DNA of 64,000 bases, from the NCBI GenBank assembly GCA_965227335.1, contig CBDDFV010000012.1, forward strand, positions 434,001 through 498,000. The letters are read 5' to 3'. This document shows, in pieces, positions 1-8,784 of this stretch (within the stretch, counting starts at the first letter, position 1; every line of letters begins with the position of its first letter). A program made the position numbers and the translations under genes. Origin of the DNA: CBDDFV01 sp965227335 (GTDB lineage Bacteria; Planctomycetota; Phycisphaerae; Phycisphaerales; SM1A02). The notes beneath the pieces are model-generated. The model was not told where the DNA came from. It worked only from the letters and a program-made list of their open reading frames with translations, and did not search any database.

Positions 1-448
1 GACGCATCACCGTCCGCTTCGCGATCGCCAGACAGATCGTCTCGCGGCGCGGCTGACCGTTCACGTTGGTGTCGGTGACGTCAACCGCCCGCACGACCAC
101 GCTCGAAGGCGAACAGCCGTAGTCGATCTGCAACTGCGCCGCCGCGAGCTCCGGCAACGACACGCCGTCCGTCAACGACAGCTTCATGTGCTGCGTGTAC
201 GTGTGCGTGGGGGGCGGCGAGAAGACCGCCCGCTTGCCCTTGAAACCGCCCGACTTCAGCACGGCGGGCACGGACTTGCTCAGAAAGTGAACGTAGTCCT
301 CGATATCGCCTCGGGCGGCGTCAGGCACCTCGATCTCCGCCGCCGCGACGACCTCCGGCGGCTCGCCGGGCACGATCTGCAGCATCTTCACCGTCGACGC
401 GCCGAAGTCGAAGGCGATGGGAGAACTCGACGTTGAGAAGATGGCCAT
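1..448 (-). CDS. PilM-like actin-fold ATPase (3' part outside window)
   Basis: The first 149 codons of a minus-strand gene are present and the rest lies beyond base 1. The start is the ATG at 448. The N-terminus contains IAFDFGASTVKMLQI (residues about 11-25), which matches the phosphate-1 loop (DFGxSxVK) of the actin-like PilM/FtsA family. PilM is the cytoplasmic component of type IV pilus and type II secretion inner-membrane complexes and binds PilN. Residues 72-85 (FSPPPTHTYTQHMK) resemble the PilM segment that follows the first strand pair. The family is inferred from the N-terminus only; another type II/IV secretion ATPase-fold protein is possible. No pil neighbours are visible. Confidence 0.6.
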   Translation of the reverse strand, partial: MAIFSTSSSPIAFDFGASTVKMLQIVPGEPPEVVAAAEIEVPDAARGDIEDYVHFLSKSVPAVLKSGGFKGKRAVFSPPPTHTYTQHMKLSLTDGVSLPELAAAQLQIDYGCSPSSVVVRAVDVTDTNVNGQPRRETICLAIAKRTVMR

Positions 449-601
449 GGCGGATTCCGGCGACGTGCGCGCAAACAGACGAAGGAGTCCGAAGACTCAA
501 CGCAGACATCGACGCGATGGGAACCGCGGTTGAGCCCCGTCGGCCGCCAAATCAGGTCGTTCACGGGGGACGCCGCACGCCGCCACCGCGACGGCGCGGG
601 T

Positions 602-1267
602 CTAGCCGCCGTTGTTCCCGGACCTCGTGCGCCACGCCTCACACGCCGCCCGAACCGCCTCCCCCAACCGGTCCAGCCCGCCGGCGAGATCCCACCGTTG
701 CCGGTCGCGGTCGCCGGTGGTGTTGCTGATCGCCCGGATCTCCCCCGCCCCCACGCCCCGTCGCAACGCCGCGTGCAGCACCGCCGCGCCCTCCATGGCC
801 TCCGCCAGCCCCCCCGTCCGTTCGACGACGACCGCGGCCGACGCGTCCGTGCCCGAACACGTCGCCACCGTCGCCATCCGCCCCGACCGACCGACCGCCG
901 CCTCGACCCAGGCGTCGTGCAGTCCCGCGTCCGCCGGAACGACGTTGCCCTCGAACGGACCCAGCGGAAACCCGAGCCCGCGCATGTCCGAGAACCCGTC
1001 CGGCGTGACGAGCCCCTCCTCGACATAGACATCCGCCGACGCCACGACGACGTCGCGGAGGTCCAGACCGGATCCCGGCAGGGCCCCCGCGACGCCGGCG
1101 CTCAGGACGGCGTCGATTGTGGGATGTTCGATCAACGCTTCTGTCGTCGCGCACGCCGCGCTCACGCGTCCGACGCCGCCGACGATCGTGCGCACGTCCG
1201 GCCCGAGATCGCCCCACGACGCGGCTTCCTTCTCCACCGCCGCGACGATGAGGAGTCGAACGCTCAT
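602..1267 (-). CDS. mqnB: Futalosine hydrolase MqnB
   Basis: 221 residues. It belongs to the nucleoside phosphorylase/hydrolase superfamily and is best read as futalosine hydrolase, which cleaves the N-glycosidic bond of futalosine in menaquinone synthesis (cytoplasm). Visible motifs are the N-terminal AAVEKEA with Glu12, the GVAG turn at 58-61, the MEG motif at 158-160 (a substrate-binding Met-Glu in 5'-methylthioadenosine/futalosine nucleosidases) and SNTTGDRD at 181-188 with the catalytic-type Asp186. The ATG at 1267 overlaps the hisS TGA as ATGA, so it is probably translated by coupling to hisS. A radical SAM mqnE lies 12 kb away. Methylthioadenosine nucleosidase is the main alternative, but the mqnE context favours MqnB. 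Confidence 0.75.
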   Translation of the reverse strand: MSVRLLIVAAVEKEAASWGDLGPDVRTIVGGVGRVSAACATTEALIEHPTIDAVLSAGVAGALPGSGLDLRDVVVASADVYVEEGLVTPDGFSDMRGLGFPLGPFEGNVVPADAGLHDAWVEAAVGRSGRMATVATCSGTDASAAVVVERTGGLAEAMEGAAVLHAALRRGVGAGEIRAISNTTGDRDRQRWDLAGGLDRLGEAVRAACEAWRTRSGNNGG

Positions 1268-2604
1268 GCCTCCGCCGTCGCCTCGGCCCCGGCCAGACGC
1301 GTGCGGAGTTCGTCCGCGAGATCCCCCGCCCCGCACTCGGATTGCTCACCGCCGTCGAGGTCCTTGATCACGATGCGACCCTCGTCGAGTTCGCGACCGA
1401 GAATCACCGCCAGCCGGGCGTGCGCCTTCTTCGCCTCCGACAGCAGCTTGCCGACGTTCTTCGTCGCTCGGTAACTGTGACGCACGTGCAGGCCGTCCGC
1501 CCGGAGCGCGGCGACGATCGGTCGCAGATGCTCGCGCGGCGGCTCGTCCCGCGCATTGATCACAAACACGTCCGGACGCGGGGACATCTCCCCGGCGTCG
1601 AGCAGACCGTGATCCGCCAGCACCAGCCCGAGGACGACGTCCCCCATCCCGAACCCGCACGCGGGCAGACTGGGACCGCCGAGGAGTTCGATGAGCTGGT
1701 CGTAGCGGCCGCCGCCCGCGACCGCCCGCTCCTTGCCGGTCGTCTCGTGAATTTCGAAGACGGTCCCGGTGTAGTAGGCGAGGCCGCGCACGATGCCGAA
1801 GTCGTAGGTGATCCAGTCCGCGAGCCCGACCGCGCGGAGTTCATCATCGAGCGCCTCGAGCGCGCCGAAGGCGTCGGACGAGACGCCGGTCTCGGCGGCG
1901 ACGCGGGCGAAGTCCGACCGGCCGACCGTCTGCCGCGCAAACGCGTCGAACCGGGCGCGGGCGTCTTCGCTGAACCCGAGCGCGGCGGTCTTCTCCGCAA
2001 ACACCTCCGCCGGCAGCTTGTCGCGTCGATCCAGCAGGTCGAACGCGGCGGGAAGCTGGTCAGGCGCGAGGCCGAGACCGGTCAGCACGCCGCTGACGAC
2101 TTCGCGATGGCTCACGCGGACCTTGACGACCTCGGATGTCAGTCCCAGGCGGGCGAGTCCCGCGAGCGCGGCGGCGATGATCTCCGCATCCGCCGCGGGC
2201 GAGTCGTCGCCGATGAGGTCGACGTTCCACTGGACGTGTTCGCGCAGTCGCCCGCGTTGCGGCCGCTCGGCGCGAAAGAGCACGGGGATCGCGAACCACT
2301 TGGTCGGGGTCGGCAGCGAGGCGCCGCGGGCCGCGGCCATGCGGGCGAGGGTCGGGGTGAACTCGGGTCGGAGGGCGTAGTCGGTGTCGCCGCCGCTGCG
2401 CCGGAAGCTGAACAGCTCGGACACGATCCCTTCGCCGCTCTTGACGGTGTAGAGTTCGAGGTGTTCGTAGGTCGGCCCTTCGATCTCGTCGAAGCCGTGG
2501 TTCGTCGCCGCGGTGCGCCAGGCGCGTTCGATGTGACGACGCACCGCCATCGCGTCGGGGTAGAAGTCGCGGGTTCCCTTGGGGGCCTGGAAGGATCGGG
2601 CCAT
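1264..2604 (-). CDS. hisS: Histidine--tRNA ligase
   Basis: 446 residues, a class II aminoacyl-tRNA synthetase that charges tRNA-His in the cytoplasm. Family landmarks are in order: the N-terminal PKGTRDFYP (8-16), a motif 1/2 region with RPEFTPTLARM (79-89), motif 2 LFRAERPQRGR (109-119), the histidine-A loop VRGLAYYTG (272-280), AGGGRYD (296-302) and motif 3-like CGFGMGD (316-322). The anticodon-binding domain follows (about 345-440). The start is the ATG at 2604, with GAGGACG upstream as ribosome-binding site. Its stop overlaps the mqnB start. Length and motifs are complete. Confidence 0.95.
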   Translation of the reverse strand: MARSFQAPKGTRDFYPDAMAVRRHIERAWRTAATNHGFDEIEGPTYEHLELYTVKSGEGIVSELFSFRRSGGDTDYALRPEFTPTLARMAAARGASLPTPTKWFAIPVLFRAERPQRGRLREHVQWNVDLIGDDSPAADAEIIAAALAGLARLGLTSEVVKVRVSHREVVSGVLTGLGLAPDQLPAAFDLLDRRDKLPAEVFAEKTAALGFSEDARARFDAFARQTVGRSDFARVAAETGVSSDAFGALEALDDELRAVGLADWITYDFGIVRGLAYYTGTVFEIHETTGKERAVAGGGRYDQLIELLGGPSLPACGFGMGDVVLGLVLADHGLLDAGEMSPRPDVFVINARDEPPREHLRPIVAALRADGLHVRHSYRATKNVGKLLSEAKKAHARLAVILGRELDEGRIVIKDLDGGEQSECGAGDLADELRTRLAGAEATAEA

Positions 2605-2650
2605 CGCGTCTGCGTCCTCGTCCGGGGGATGCGGTGAACGAAGTCGCAGT

Positions 2651-3310
2651 CTAGGCGATCTTCGCGGGTGGGTCGCCGCGCGGCGTCGCCAGCCCGCACT
2701 CCGGACATCGCGCGAGTCCCGTCACCGGATACCCGCACGCGCGGCAGCGTCCCCGACGCGCCCGCCAGGCCCGCACGATCGAACGCGCCAGCCACCACAG
2801 CGCGGCGGCGACGAGCGTGAAGAACAGGATGTTCGCCGCGATCCCCGGCGGCGACGCCCGCAGCGGGAAGATCCGTCGGCGCCCGAGGCCCGCAACCTGC
2901 ATCTCCTTTGTGTCAACCCACTGCAGCCGCCCGCGGAAGCCGTCGCTGTTGCGGTCGATCTTCCACGCCTCGCCCGACGCCGCGGCGAACGGCCAGCCCG
3001 CGCGATACCGGACCGCAGTCAGCGTGTGCGACGCATTCATCGCCTGCAGCGTCGTGATCCGGTAGCCGAACGAGCGACGCTCGAAGACCGGCGTCTTCCA
3101 GAAGAGGATCTGGAAGTCGAACGGCTCCTGCGCGGCGAACCATTCCCGGTCGCGTTCCGTCTGGTCGCGTCGCACCCCGGGCTGACCGAAGTCCGCCGCG
3201 AGAACGCCGACGCCGTAGGCGATCACGGTCAGGATCGCCCCCCCGAGCATGAACCCGAGTCCGGCGACTAGGATGGCGGAGATCCGAGAGTGGCGATCCG
3301 CACGCGACAT
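2651..3310 (-). CDS. Two-helix membrane protein with C-terminal zinc ribbon
   Basis: 219 residues, no assigned function. A hydrophobic helix at 10-38 and a second at 156-178 bracket a soluble stretch of about 115 residues, which is probably extracytoplasmic. The C-terminus carries CRACGY..LARCPECG (Cys189, 192, 202, 205), a rubredoxin-like zinc ribbon on the same side as the N-terminus. I chose the ATG at 3310 because upstream codons run into the divergent fcl gene. Small proteins pairing this ribbon with membrane helices recur in planctomycetes, and a second one follows fcl. Hypothetical. Confidence 0.7.
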   Translation of the reverse strand: MSRADRHSRISAILVAGLGFMLGGAILTVIAYGVGVLAADFGQPGVRRDQTERDREWFAAQEPFDFQILFWKTPVFERRSFGYRITTLQAMNASHTLTAVRYRAGWPFAAASGEAWKIDRNSDGFRGRLQWVDTKEMQVAGLGRRRIFPLRASPPGIAANILFFTLVAAALWWLARSIVRAWRARRGRCRACGYPVTGLARCPECGLATPRGDPPAKIA

Positions 3311-3338
3311 CGCCTCACTGCACGCGAGGAAGGGCTTC

Positions 3339-4310
3339 ATGTCAACGTCCGGCTCCCCGATCGATCCGCCGACCAACACGCTCGCCGGCCGCCGCATCGT
3401 CGTTACCGGCGGCGCGGGGTTCCTCGGACGCGTGGTCTGCGCACGGCTGCGCGAGGCAGGGGCCGGGGCGATCATCGTCCCTCGCCGCGCCGACGCCGAC
3501 CTGACCGCCGAGGACGCCGTCGCACGGCTCTACGCGGACGCCCGGCCGGAGATCGTGATTCACCTCGCGGCGGAGGTGGGCGGCATCGGCGCCAACCGCG
3601 ACAACCCCGGCCGCTACTTCTACGCCAACATGGCGATGGCCCTCCACCTGATCGAACACGCGCGACGGAACGCCATCGCGAAGTTCGTGCACGTCGGCAC
3701 GATCTGCTCGTATCCCAACGAGACGCCGGTTCCGTTCCGCGAGGACGATCTCTGGAACGGCTACCCGGAGGTCACGAATGCGCCGTACGGCGTGGCGAAG
3801 AAGGCGGCCGGCGTCATGCTCGACGCGTATCACCGACAGTACGGGCTCCCGGGGGCGTACGTGATGCCGGTGAACCTCTACGGGCCGGGCGACAACTTCG
3901 ATCTGCAGACGTCCCATGTCATCCCGGCCCTCATTCGCAAGTGCGTCGAGGCGAAGCGGCGGGGGGACGAGGCGATCGACGCCTGGGGCTCCGGCCGGGC
4001 GAGCCGGGAGTTCCTCTACGTCGACGACGCCGCGGCGGGGATCGTCCGCGCGGCGGCGATCGTGGACACGCCCGAACCGATCAACCTGGGGTCGGGACGC
4101 GAGATCACCATCCGGGACCTCGCGGAACTGATCCGACAGACGACGGGATTTGAGGGCGAGATCCGATGGGACGCGTCGAAGCCGGACGGGCAGCCGCGAC
4201 GTCTGCTGGACACGACGCGGGCCAAAGAGCGGCTTGGGTGGACCGCCGCGGTGGGGCTGGAGGAAGGGATTCGGCGGACGGTGGCGTGGTATCGGGATCA
4301 GGGCGGGTGA
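3339..4310 (+). CDS. fcl: GDP-L-fucose synthase
   Basis: 323 residues, an extended short-chain dehydrogenase/reductase. GDP-fucose synthase epimerises and reduces GDP-4-keto-6-deoxymannose to GDP-L-fucose for surface glycans. Visible motifs are the NADP-binding GGAGFLG (24-30), HLAAEVGGIGAN (75-86), GTICSYP with the active-site Ser124, and Y150xxxK154. VNLYGPGDNF is typical of the WcaG/Fcl branch. The start is the ATG at 3339, preceded by GAGGAAGGG. The stop overlaps the GTG of the next gene (GTGA). No GDP-mannose dehydratase is present in the window, so the substrate comes from elsewhere. Confidence 0.85.
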   Translation: MSTSGSPIDPPTNTLAGRRIVVTGGAGFLGRVVCARLREAGAGAIIVPRRADADLTAEDAVARLYADARPEIVIHLAAEVGGIGANRDNPGRYFYANMAMALHLIEHARRNAIAKFVHVGTICSYPNETPVPFREDDLWNGYPEVTNAPYGVAKKAAGVMLDAYHRQYGLPGAYVMPVNLYGPGDNFDLQTSHVIPALIRKCVEAKRRGDEAIDAWGSGRASREFLYVDDAAAGIVRAAAIVDTPEPINLGSGREITIRDLAELIRQTTGFEGEIRWDASKPDGQPRRLLDTTRAKERLGWTAAVGLEEGIRRTVAWYRDQGG

Positions 4311-4711
4311 GCGGCCTCGAGGAGCTGTTCTGCTGGTCGTGTGACTATGCGCTTCGGGGCGCGACGGGGCGTCGTTGTCCCGAGTGCGGGGCGGAGATCG
4401 ACCATGGTCGGAGCGCGGCGGAGGTGGCCCACGGGCGAAATCGCCGGCAGTTCGTGCTCGGCTGGGTTGGCCTGGCGGCGGCGTCGGTCGTGGCGTATGC
4501 GCTGCTGCCCCGGATCACGCCGGAATGGATGACGGGCCTGGCGTGGGCCCTTCTTGGCCCGCTCTGGGCCGCCGCGACCCTCTGGTCGGGGCTGGTGACG
4601 GCGCGAGACCGCGGCGCGGTCCTGCCCGGCGTGCTGCTGGCGGTCTCGGTGCTGGCGACGCCCCTGGCGTTGCTCGCGGCGTTCGCGGGGGTCCTCATGG
4701 CCGCCCCGTAG
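4307..4711 (+). CDS. Zinc-ribbon membrane protein coupled to fcl
   Basis: 134 residues from a GTG start that overlaps the fcl stop codon, so it is probably translated by coupling. The N-terminus carries a zinc ribbon, CWSCDY..GRRCPECG (Cys9, 12, 24, 27). Three hydrophobic segments follow, at about 48-67, 75-97 and 105-131. The ribbon is the same type as in the divergent gene upstream of fcl, but here it is N-terminal. No enzymatic motif is seen. A terminator follows at 4761-4797, so fcl and this gene form a two-gene unit. Confidence 0.65.
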   Translation: MSGLEELFCWSCDYALRGATGRRCPECGAEIDHGRSAAEVAHGRNRRQFVLGWVGLAAASVVAYALLPRITPEWMTGLAWALLGPLWAAATLWSGLVTARDRGAVLPGVLLAVSVLATPLALLAAFAGVLMAAP

Positions 4712-4760
4712 CGGCTCGCTCTCCGGAATCCCTGTTTGAACAACAAATGGTGACGGCAGC

Positions 4761-4797
4761 CCGGAAGTCGCCCGTCGTTCGTGGGTTCCGGCTTTTT
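4761..4797 (+). terminator. Rho-independent terminator after fcl unit
   Basis: The outer stem CCGGAA (4761-4766) pairs with TTCCGG (4786-4791), with CCC/GGG pairing inside. Five T residues follow at 4793-4797. It lies 50 bases after the zinc-ribbon gene and before the FG-GAP gene, which separates the two transcripts. Confidence 0.7.
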
Positions 4798-4906
4798 GTT
4801 CTGGTGGGATTGTGTGGTCTCGGTAGCATGGGATCGGTACGTGAGTGGGTTCCCGCGCATCACGGCGCGGGTGTCTGAGAGAGAGAAGACAAAGGAAGTT
4901 GTGGGG

Positions 4907-6877
4907 ATGAACAACACGATGGAGTCGAGGGCGGTGTCGGCCGCGCGTGTCTGTGCTGTCGCCATTGCGGGCGTCGCGGCGGGTCCGATCTGGGCCGGCG
5001 GTCCGACCGGGTTCACCGAAGAGGCGTTGGCGCGGGGCGTGATCTTCGAGATGGACCAGTATCCGATGCAGTGGGGCGTGCACGGCTTCGGCTGCGGCTT
5101 CGCGGATCTGGACGGCGACGGCGATCCGGACATCGTGCTGCTCGGCGGCGAGAACGGCGAGCTGGGCCTGTTCGAGAACGACGGGACCGGCCAGTTCACC
5201 GATCGGTCGGTGTCGGCGGGCGACTTCCAGTTCGACATGGGCTCCGGTTTCGCGGCGGGCGACTACGACGCCGACGGCGATCTTGATCTCTTCGTCTCCC
5301 AGATCGGGCTGCCCAACCTGCTGCTCCGGAACAACGGCGACTGGACCTTCACCGACGTCGCCCCCGCGGCGGGGGTCGACGGTCTCGGCGCGAGCAAGTC
5401 CGGCGCGTGGGGCGACTTCAACAGCGACGGCTGGCTCGATCTCTACGTGCCGAACTATGCAAACCTCGTGGTTCCGAATCTGCCGAACTTCCTCTACGTC
5501 AACAACGGCGACGGGACGTTCACGGATGTCGCGGCGGCGCAGACGGTCGACGACATCGGCTACGGCTTCCAGGCCGCGTGGTTCGATTACGACCGGGACG
5601 GCGACGTCGATCTGTACCTGTCCAACGACCGCGGCCACCTGCCGCCGCTCTTCCAGACGAACCAGCTCTGGCGGAACGACGACGGCCAGATGACGAACGT
5701 CTCGGTCGAGAGCGGGACGAACGTCGCGATCTTCTCGATGGGCGTGGCGTGCGGCGACTTCGACGGCAACGGCTGGCCGGATCTCTACTGCACCAACATC
5801 GCGGTCGACCCGACGCCGCAGAACCCGCTCCTGCTCAACCAGGGCGACGGCACGTTTCTCGAGCAGTCCGATCTCATGGGCGTGGCGAACTACATCACGT
5901 CATGGGGATCGATCTTCTTCGACTACAACAACGACGGCGGGATGGATCTCTACGTCAACAACATGTTCGAGCCGAACACGATGTTCGACAGCGGGCTCGG
6001 CTTCCCGTGCGTGGAGCTCGCGGGACCGCTCGGCGTGCAGGGGAACGACGGCGTCTCCTATTCCTCCGCGGTGGCGGACATCGACGGCGACGGCGACCTC
6101 GACCTCCTCGTCAACAACCTCGATGAGAACGTCGAACTCTTCGTCAACCACGACGGCGACGCCGGCGCCCACCTCCGGTTCAACTTCGTCGGCGACGGTC
6201 CGAACACGTGGGCGGTCGGCGGCTCGATCGACGCGCTCGTCGACGGCAAGCAGCACTTCCGCGAAGTGCTCACCGGCACCAACGGCTACCTCGGCCAGAA
6301 CGAACTGACCCTGCACGTCGGGGCCGGCGAGGCGAACGTCGCGGACGAAGTCGTCGTGCAGTGGCCCGGCTTCGGCCCGGCCCGCACGCTGACCAACGTG
6401 CCCGTCAACCAGACGTGGACGCTCTATCCGCCCGCGCGGCTCGGCGACGCGGACGGCGACGGCGACGTCGATCTCGACGACTTCGGCGTCTTCGCCCCGT
6501 GCTACGGCGGCGCGATCACGCCCGGCTGCGAGATGATGGACTTCGACGGCGACAGCGACGTCGACGAGGACGACTACCAGGCGTTCCTCGACCGCTACCC
6601 CGCGATCCTCACGGACTGCAACGGCGACGGCCTCGTCGACCTGCCGCAGATCCTCGCGAATCCGCGACTCGATGCGGATCAGGACGGCGTCCTCGACGTG
6701 TGCGCCGGATTGATCGTGGGCGACCTCAACGCCGATTTCACGGTTGACGGGCTCGACGTCGCCGCGGTGCTCGACCTGTGGGGCGCCTGCCCGGCCCGCG
6801 GCGGATGCGCGGGCGACCTCAACGCGGACGGCGTCGTCAACGCGATCGACCTCGCGATCGTGCTCGCGAACTTCTGA
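4907..6877 (+). CDS. Secreted FG-GAP/ASPIC-UnbV protein with dockerin-like tail
   Basis: 656 residues. A signal peptide (about 1-30) ends near AGPIWAGG. Residues about 60-430 hold repeated DxDGDGDxDL blades typical of FG-GAP/VCBS calcium-binding beta-propeller repeats. Next comes an ASPIC/UnbV-like domain (about 410-500) with GQNELTLHVGAGEANVADEV, a VQWPG strand and VNQTWTL. The C-terminal 150 residues contain EF-hand-like loops (DADGDGDVDLDDF, DFDGDSDVDEDDY) and a final dockerin-like pair with WGAC and GDLNADGVVNAIDLAIVLANF-type helices. It probably acts outside the cell or at its surface; ligands are unknown. The start is the ATG at 4907 with AAGGAAGTTG upstream. Confidence 0.8.
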   Translation: MNNTMESRAVSAARVCAVAIAGVAAGPIWAGGPTGFTEEALARGVIFEMDQYPMQWGVHGFGCGFADLDGDGDPDIVLLGGENGELGLFENDGTGQFTDRSVSAGDFQFDMGSGFAAGDYDADGDLDLFVSQIGLPNLLLRNNGDWTFTDVAPAAGVDGLGASKSGAWGDFNSDGWLDLYVPNYANLVVPNLPNFLYVNNGDGTFTDVAAAQTVDDIGYGFQAAWFDYDRDGDVDLYLSNDRGHLPPLFQTNQLWRNDDGQMTNVSVESGTNVAIFSMGVACGDFDGNGWPDLYCTNIAVDPTPQNPLLLNQGDGTFLEQSDLMGVANYITSWGSIFFDYNNDGGMDLYVNNMFEPNTMFDSGLGFPCVELAGPLGVQGNDGVSYSSAVADIDGDGDLDLLVNNLDENVELFVNHDGDAGAHLRFNFVGDGPNTWAVGGSIDALVDGKQHFREVLTGTNGYLGQNELTLHVGAGEANVADEVVVQWPGFGPARTLTNVPVNQTWTLYPPARLGDADGDGDVDLDDFGVFAPCYGGAITPGCEMMDFDGDSDVDEDDYQAFLDRYPAILTDCNGDGLVDLPQILANPRLDADQDGVLDVCAGLIVGDLNADFTVDGLDVAAVLDLWGACPARGGCAGDLNADGVVNAIDLAIVLANF

Positions 6878-6903
6878 ATCGCTCCGTTGGAGACGACATG
6901 ACA

Positions 6904-6931
6904 AAGGGCGCCGGATCAACCCGGCGCCCTT
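6904..6931. terminator. Bidirectional hairpin between convergent genes
   Basis: A perfect 11-bp stem, AAGGGCGCCGG / CCGGCGCCCTT, encloses a six-base loop. It sits 26 bases past the FG-GAP gene stop and 28 bases before the stop of the opposing gene, which is the usual position for a shared terminator. Confidence 0.75.
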
Positions 6932-6959
6932 GTTCATTCGATCGTTCCGGGACGAGCGC

Positions 6960-7595
6960 CTACTCCGCGCGACGATAGGTGATCTCCATCACCTTGAAGT
7001 CCTCGCCCGCGTGCAGGTCGTACATCTCGAAGCGGAAGGTGTCGTGATCGATGAAGTGCGTCTGGTAGCGCACCATCCGGCCGTACACGCCGAGCAGCGC
7101 CTCATCCATCGTGCCGTACATCGTGAGCACCTTGCCCGCCTGGTCGAAGTTGCCCTGCATCGTCAGCAGGTGGGTGCCGAGCGAGTCGCACCACGACCCG
7201 ACGAACTGCTGACGAACGTTGTCGTAGCCGGTCATCCCGATGCCCTGCATCGGCATCTCCTGCCCCATCATGTCGATGACGAAGTCCGCGTTCTCCTGGA
7301 TGAAGCGTCCGTCCAGCACCGACTCGATCCGGCTCTTGCCGTGGCTCACCGACGGCGGTGCGTTCGGGTCCATCCACATCTTCATCTCGGTGTTCCAGGT
7401 CCCGGCGTGCGAGGCGAGCCTCTTGTGCATCTCGCCGGGCTGGACCATCTTCATGTAGGCGTCCATCATCGCCGCGGGGTCCATCTCCGGTCCGCCGGGC
7501 GCCTGCTTCGCGTGATCCTGTGACAACGTCGCGCCCGCCGCGAGCGCCACCGTCGCGCCGACCAGACAGCCGCCGACAAACATCCGAGTCTTCAT
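6960..7595 (-). CDS. Secreted DUF1579-like protein
   Basis: 211 residues. The start is the ATG at 7595 with AAAGGA upstream. A signal peptide (MKTRMFVGG..AAGATLSQ, about 1-27) is followed by a Met-rich domain: LASHAGTWNTEMKMW, then SRIESVLDGRFIQENADF and GMTGYDNVRQQFVGSWCDSLGTH. This layout matches the DUF1579 family, single lipocalin-like beta-barrel domains of unknown function common in planctomycetes and proteobacteria. The Met-rich stretch (MMDAYMKMVQ, DMMGQEMPMQGIGM) is unusual. A hairpin at 7652-7679 separates it from the gene upstream on the same strand. Confidence 0.7.
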   Translation of the reverse strand: MKTRMFVGGCLVGATVALAAGATLSQDHAKQAPGGPEMDPAAMMDAYMKMVQPGEMHKRLASHAGTWNTEMKMWMDPNAPPSVSHGKSRIESVLDGRFIQENADFVIDMMGQEMPMQGIGMTGYDNVRQQFVGSWCDSLGTHLLTMQGNFDQAGKVLTMYGTMDEALLGVYGRMVRYQTHFIDHDTFRFEMYDLHAGEDFKVMEITYRRAE

Positions 7596-7651
7596 TGCGG
7601 GTTCCTTTCTCTTCGATTGGTTCAGGGCGTGGGGGCCATGGCGCACGATAA

Positions 7652-7679
7652 CCGCCCGCGTCAGATTCGACGCGGGCGG
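7652..7679 (-). terminator. 11-bp hairpin downstream of the STN-like gene
   Basis: CCGCCCGCGTC pairs perfectly with GACGCGGGCGG around a six-base loop. It lies 28 bases past the stop of the minus-strand gene at 7707-8660. There is no clear T tract (TTATC follows on the minus strand), so its strength as a terminator is uncertain. Confidence 0.5.
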
Positions 7680-7706
7680 GGGGAAAATCACGTGGTCAGC
7701 CCCCGC

Positions 7707-8660
7707 TCAGGGGGTCGCGGCGGGGGTGGGCGTCTTCGCGGCGGGCGGCGTCGACGCCGGCGGATCGACCTTCGGCACGCCGGCCAGCCGACGGTGAATA
7801 AAGCCCGGGGCCCGCACCACAAGCATGTTCTCCTGCAGGCGGATCTCCGCCCAGTCGCCGCCGTTGCGGAACCAGCCCTGCGGTTCGACCGCGGTCACGA
7901 TCGTCTCGATCAGTTCGTTGGCGAGTTCGGCTCGCGGCGTGCGCTCTTCGAACCGCGGGTCCTGGCCCGGCGGGGAGTACGAACCGCCGCCGGAGCCGGG
8001 AATCGAACCGCCGCCGGAGCCGAAGCGTCCGCCGCGACCGCCGTAGCCGTATCCGGACCCGCCGTAGCCGGATCCATACGAACCGCCGCGATGATCGAGC
8101 GAGATCGAACGGGCGCCGCGATGCCGGACGGCTTCGAACAGCATGTCGTCGATCGGGTAGACGACGATCTCCTGTTTGGCGGGCGCGGCGAGTCTCGACT
8201 TGGGGCCGATCTCGAGCACGCCCCGCCGCACCTGCCAGTCGCAGGCGTCGAGGGTCGCCGCCTGCTCGAGCACGAACGTCAGGGCATCGAGCGTGGTGAG
8301 ATCCGAGACCATGAGATGGATCGGCGCTTCGGGATCGATGCCGTCGGGGTTGGCGACCGTGGCGTAATGAACGATGACGTTCACATTCATCCGCTGGGTC
8401 AGGAAGTCGATCACGGCGCGAGCGGGCGCGCCGTGGAAGTCGAGATCGACGCGGGTGTGGTAGAGCTGCTGGTAGATCCGCGTCTCCATCGACGGACGGA
8501 CCGCGGCCGGCGGCGCGGCGCGATCGCCGGCCGACGGGGGGTCGGCGGGGGGCGCCAATTGCCCGAGCGCGGCGGAGGCCGTCGCCATCGCCACGATCAG
8601 CGCACGGGAAAGGCACATCGGCGCACGCTGGCGCGAGTCGTTTCGGTGCATCAACATCAT
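7707..8660 (-). CDS. Exported protein with STN/secretin-N-like domain and Gly-rich linker
   Basis: 317 residues from the ATG at 8660 with CGAGGTACCC upstream. A signal-like segment (CLSRALIVAMATASAALGQ) is followed by a Pro-rich stretch. A domain then contains VDLDFHGAPARAVIDFLTQ, VNVIVHYA, PIHLMVSDLTTLDALTFVLEQA and WQVRRGVLEIG. This resembles the short secretin/TonB N-terminal fold (STN), in which a small two-layer domain repeats in secretins. A Gly/Ser/Tyr-rich linker (GGSYGSGYGGSGYGYGGRGG) separates it from a second half (RAELANELIETIVTAVEP, GWFRNGGDWAEIRLQENMLVVRAP). No secretin pore domain is present. It may be a periplasmic partner of a type II/IV system; function unknown. Confidence 0.6.
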   Translation of the reverse strand: MMLMHRNDSRQRAPMCLSRALIVAMATASAALGQLAPPADPPSAGDRAAPPAAVRPSMETRIYQQLYHTRVDLDFHGAPARAVIDFLTQRMNVNVIVHYATVANPDGIDPEAPIHLMVSDLTTLDALTFVLEQAATLDACDWQVRRGVLEIGPKSRLAAPAKQEIVVYPIDDMLFEAVRHRGARSISLDHRGGSYGSGYGGSGYGYGGRGGRFGSGGGSIPGSGGGSYSPPGQDPRFEERTPRAELANELIETIVTAVEPQGWFRNGGDWAEIRLQENMLVVRAPGFIHRRLAGVPKVDPPASTPPAAKTPTPAATP

Positions 8661-8772
8661 GGGTACCTCGGTTGCGGCCGGCGGGCGAGACCGACGCTTC
8701 ATGATAGCCCGGGTGGGCGGGGTCGGGCGCGAAAACCGGTTTCCGAGCCCGCCCGGGGGGTTTCGGGCCTGT

Positions 8773-8778
8773 TATCCT
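8773..8778 (+). promoter_or_regulatory. -10-like TATCCT, leaderless position
   Basis: TATCCT lies exactly six bases before the ATG at 8785, and no Shine-Dalgarno is present. Transcription would start at or next to the ATG. Confidence 0.55.
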
Positions 8779-8784
8779 CCGCCC

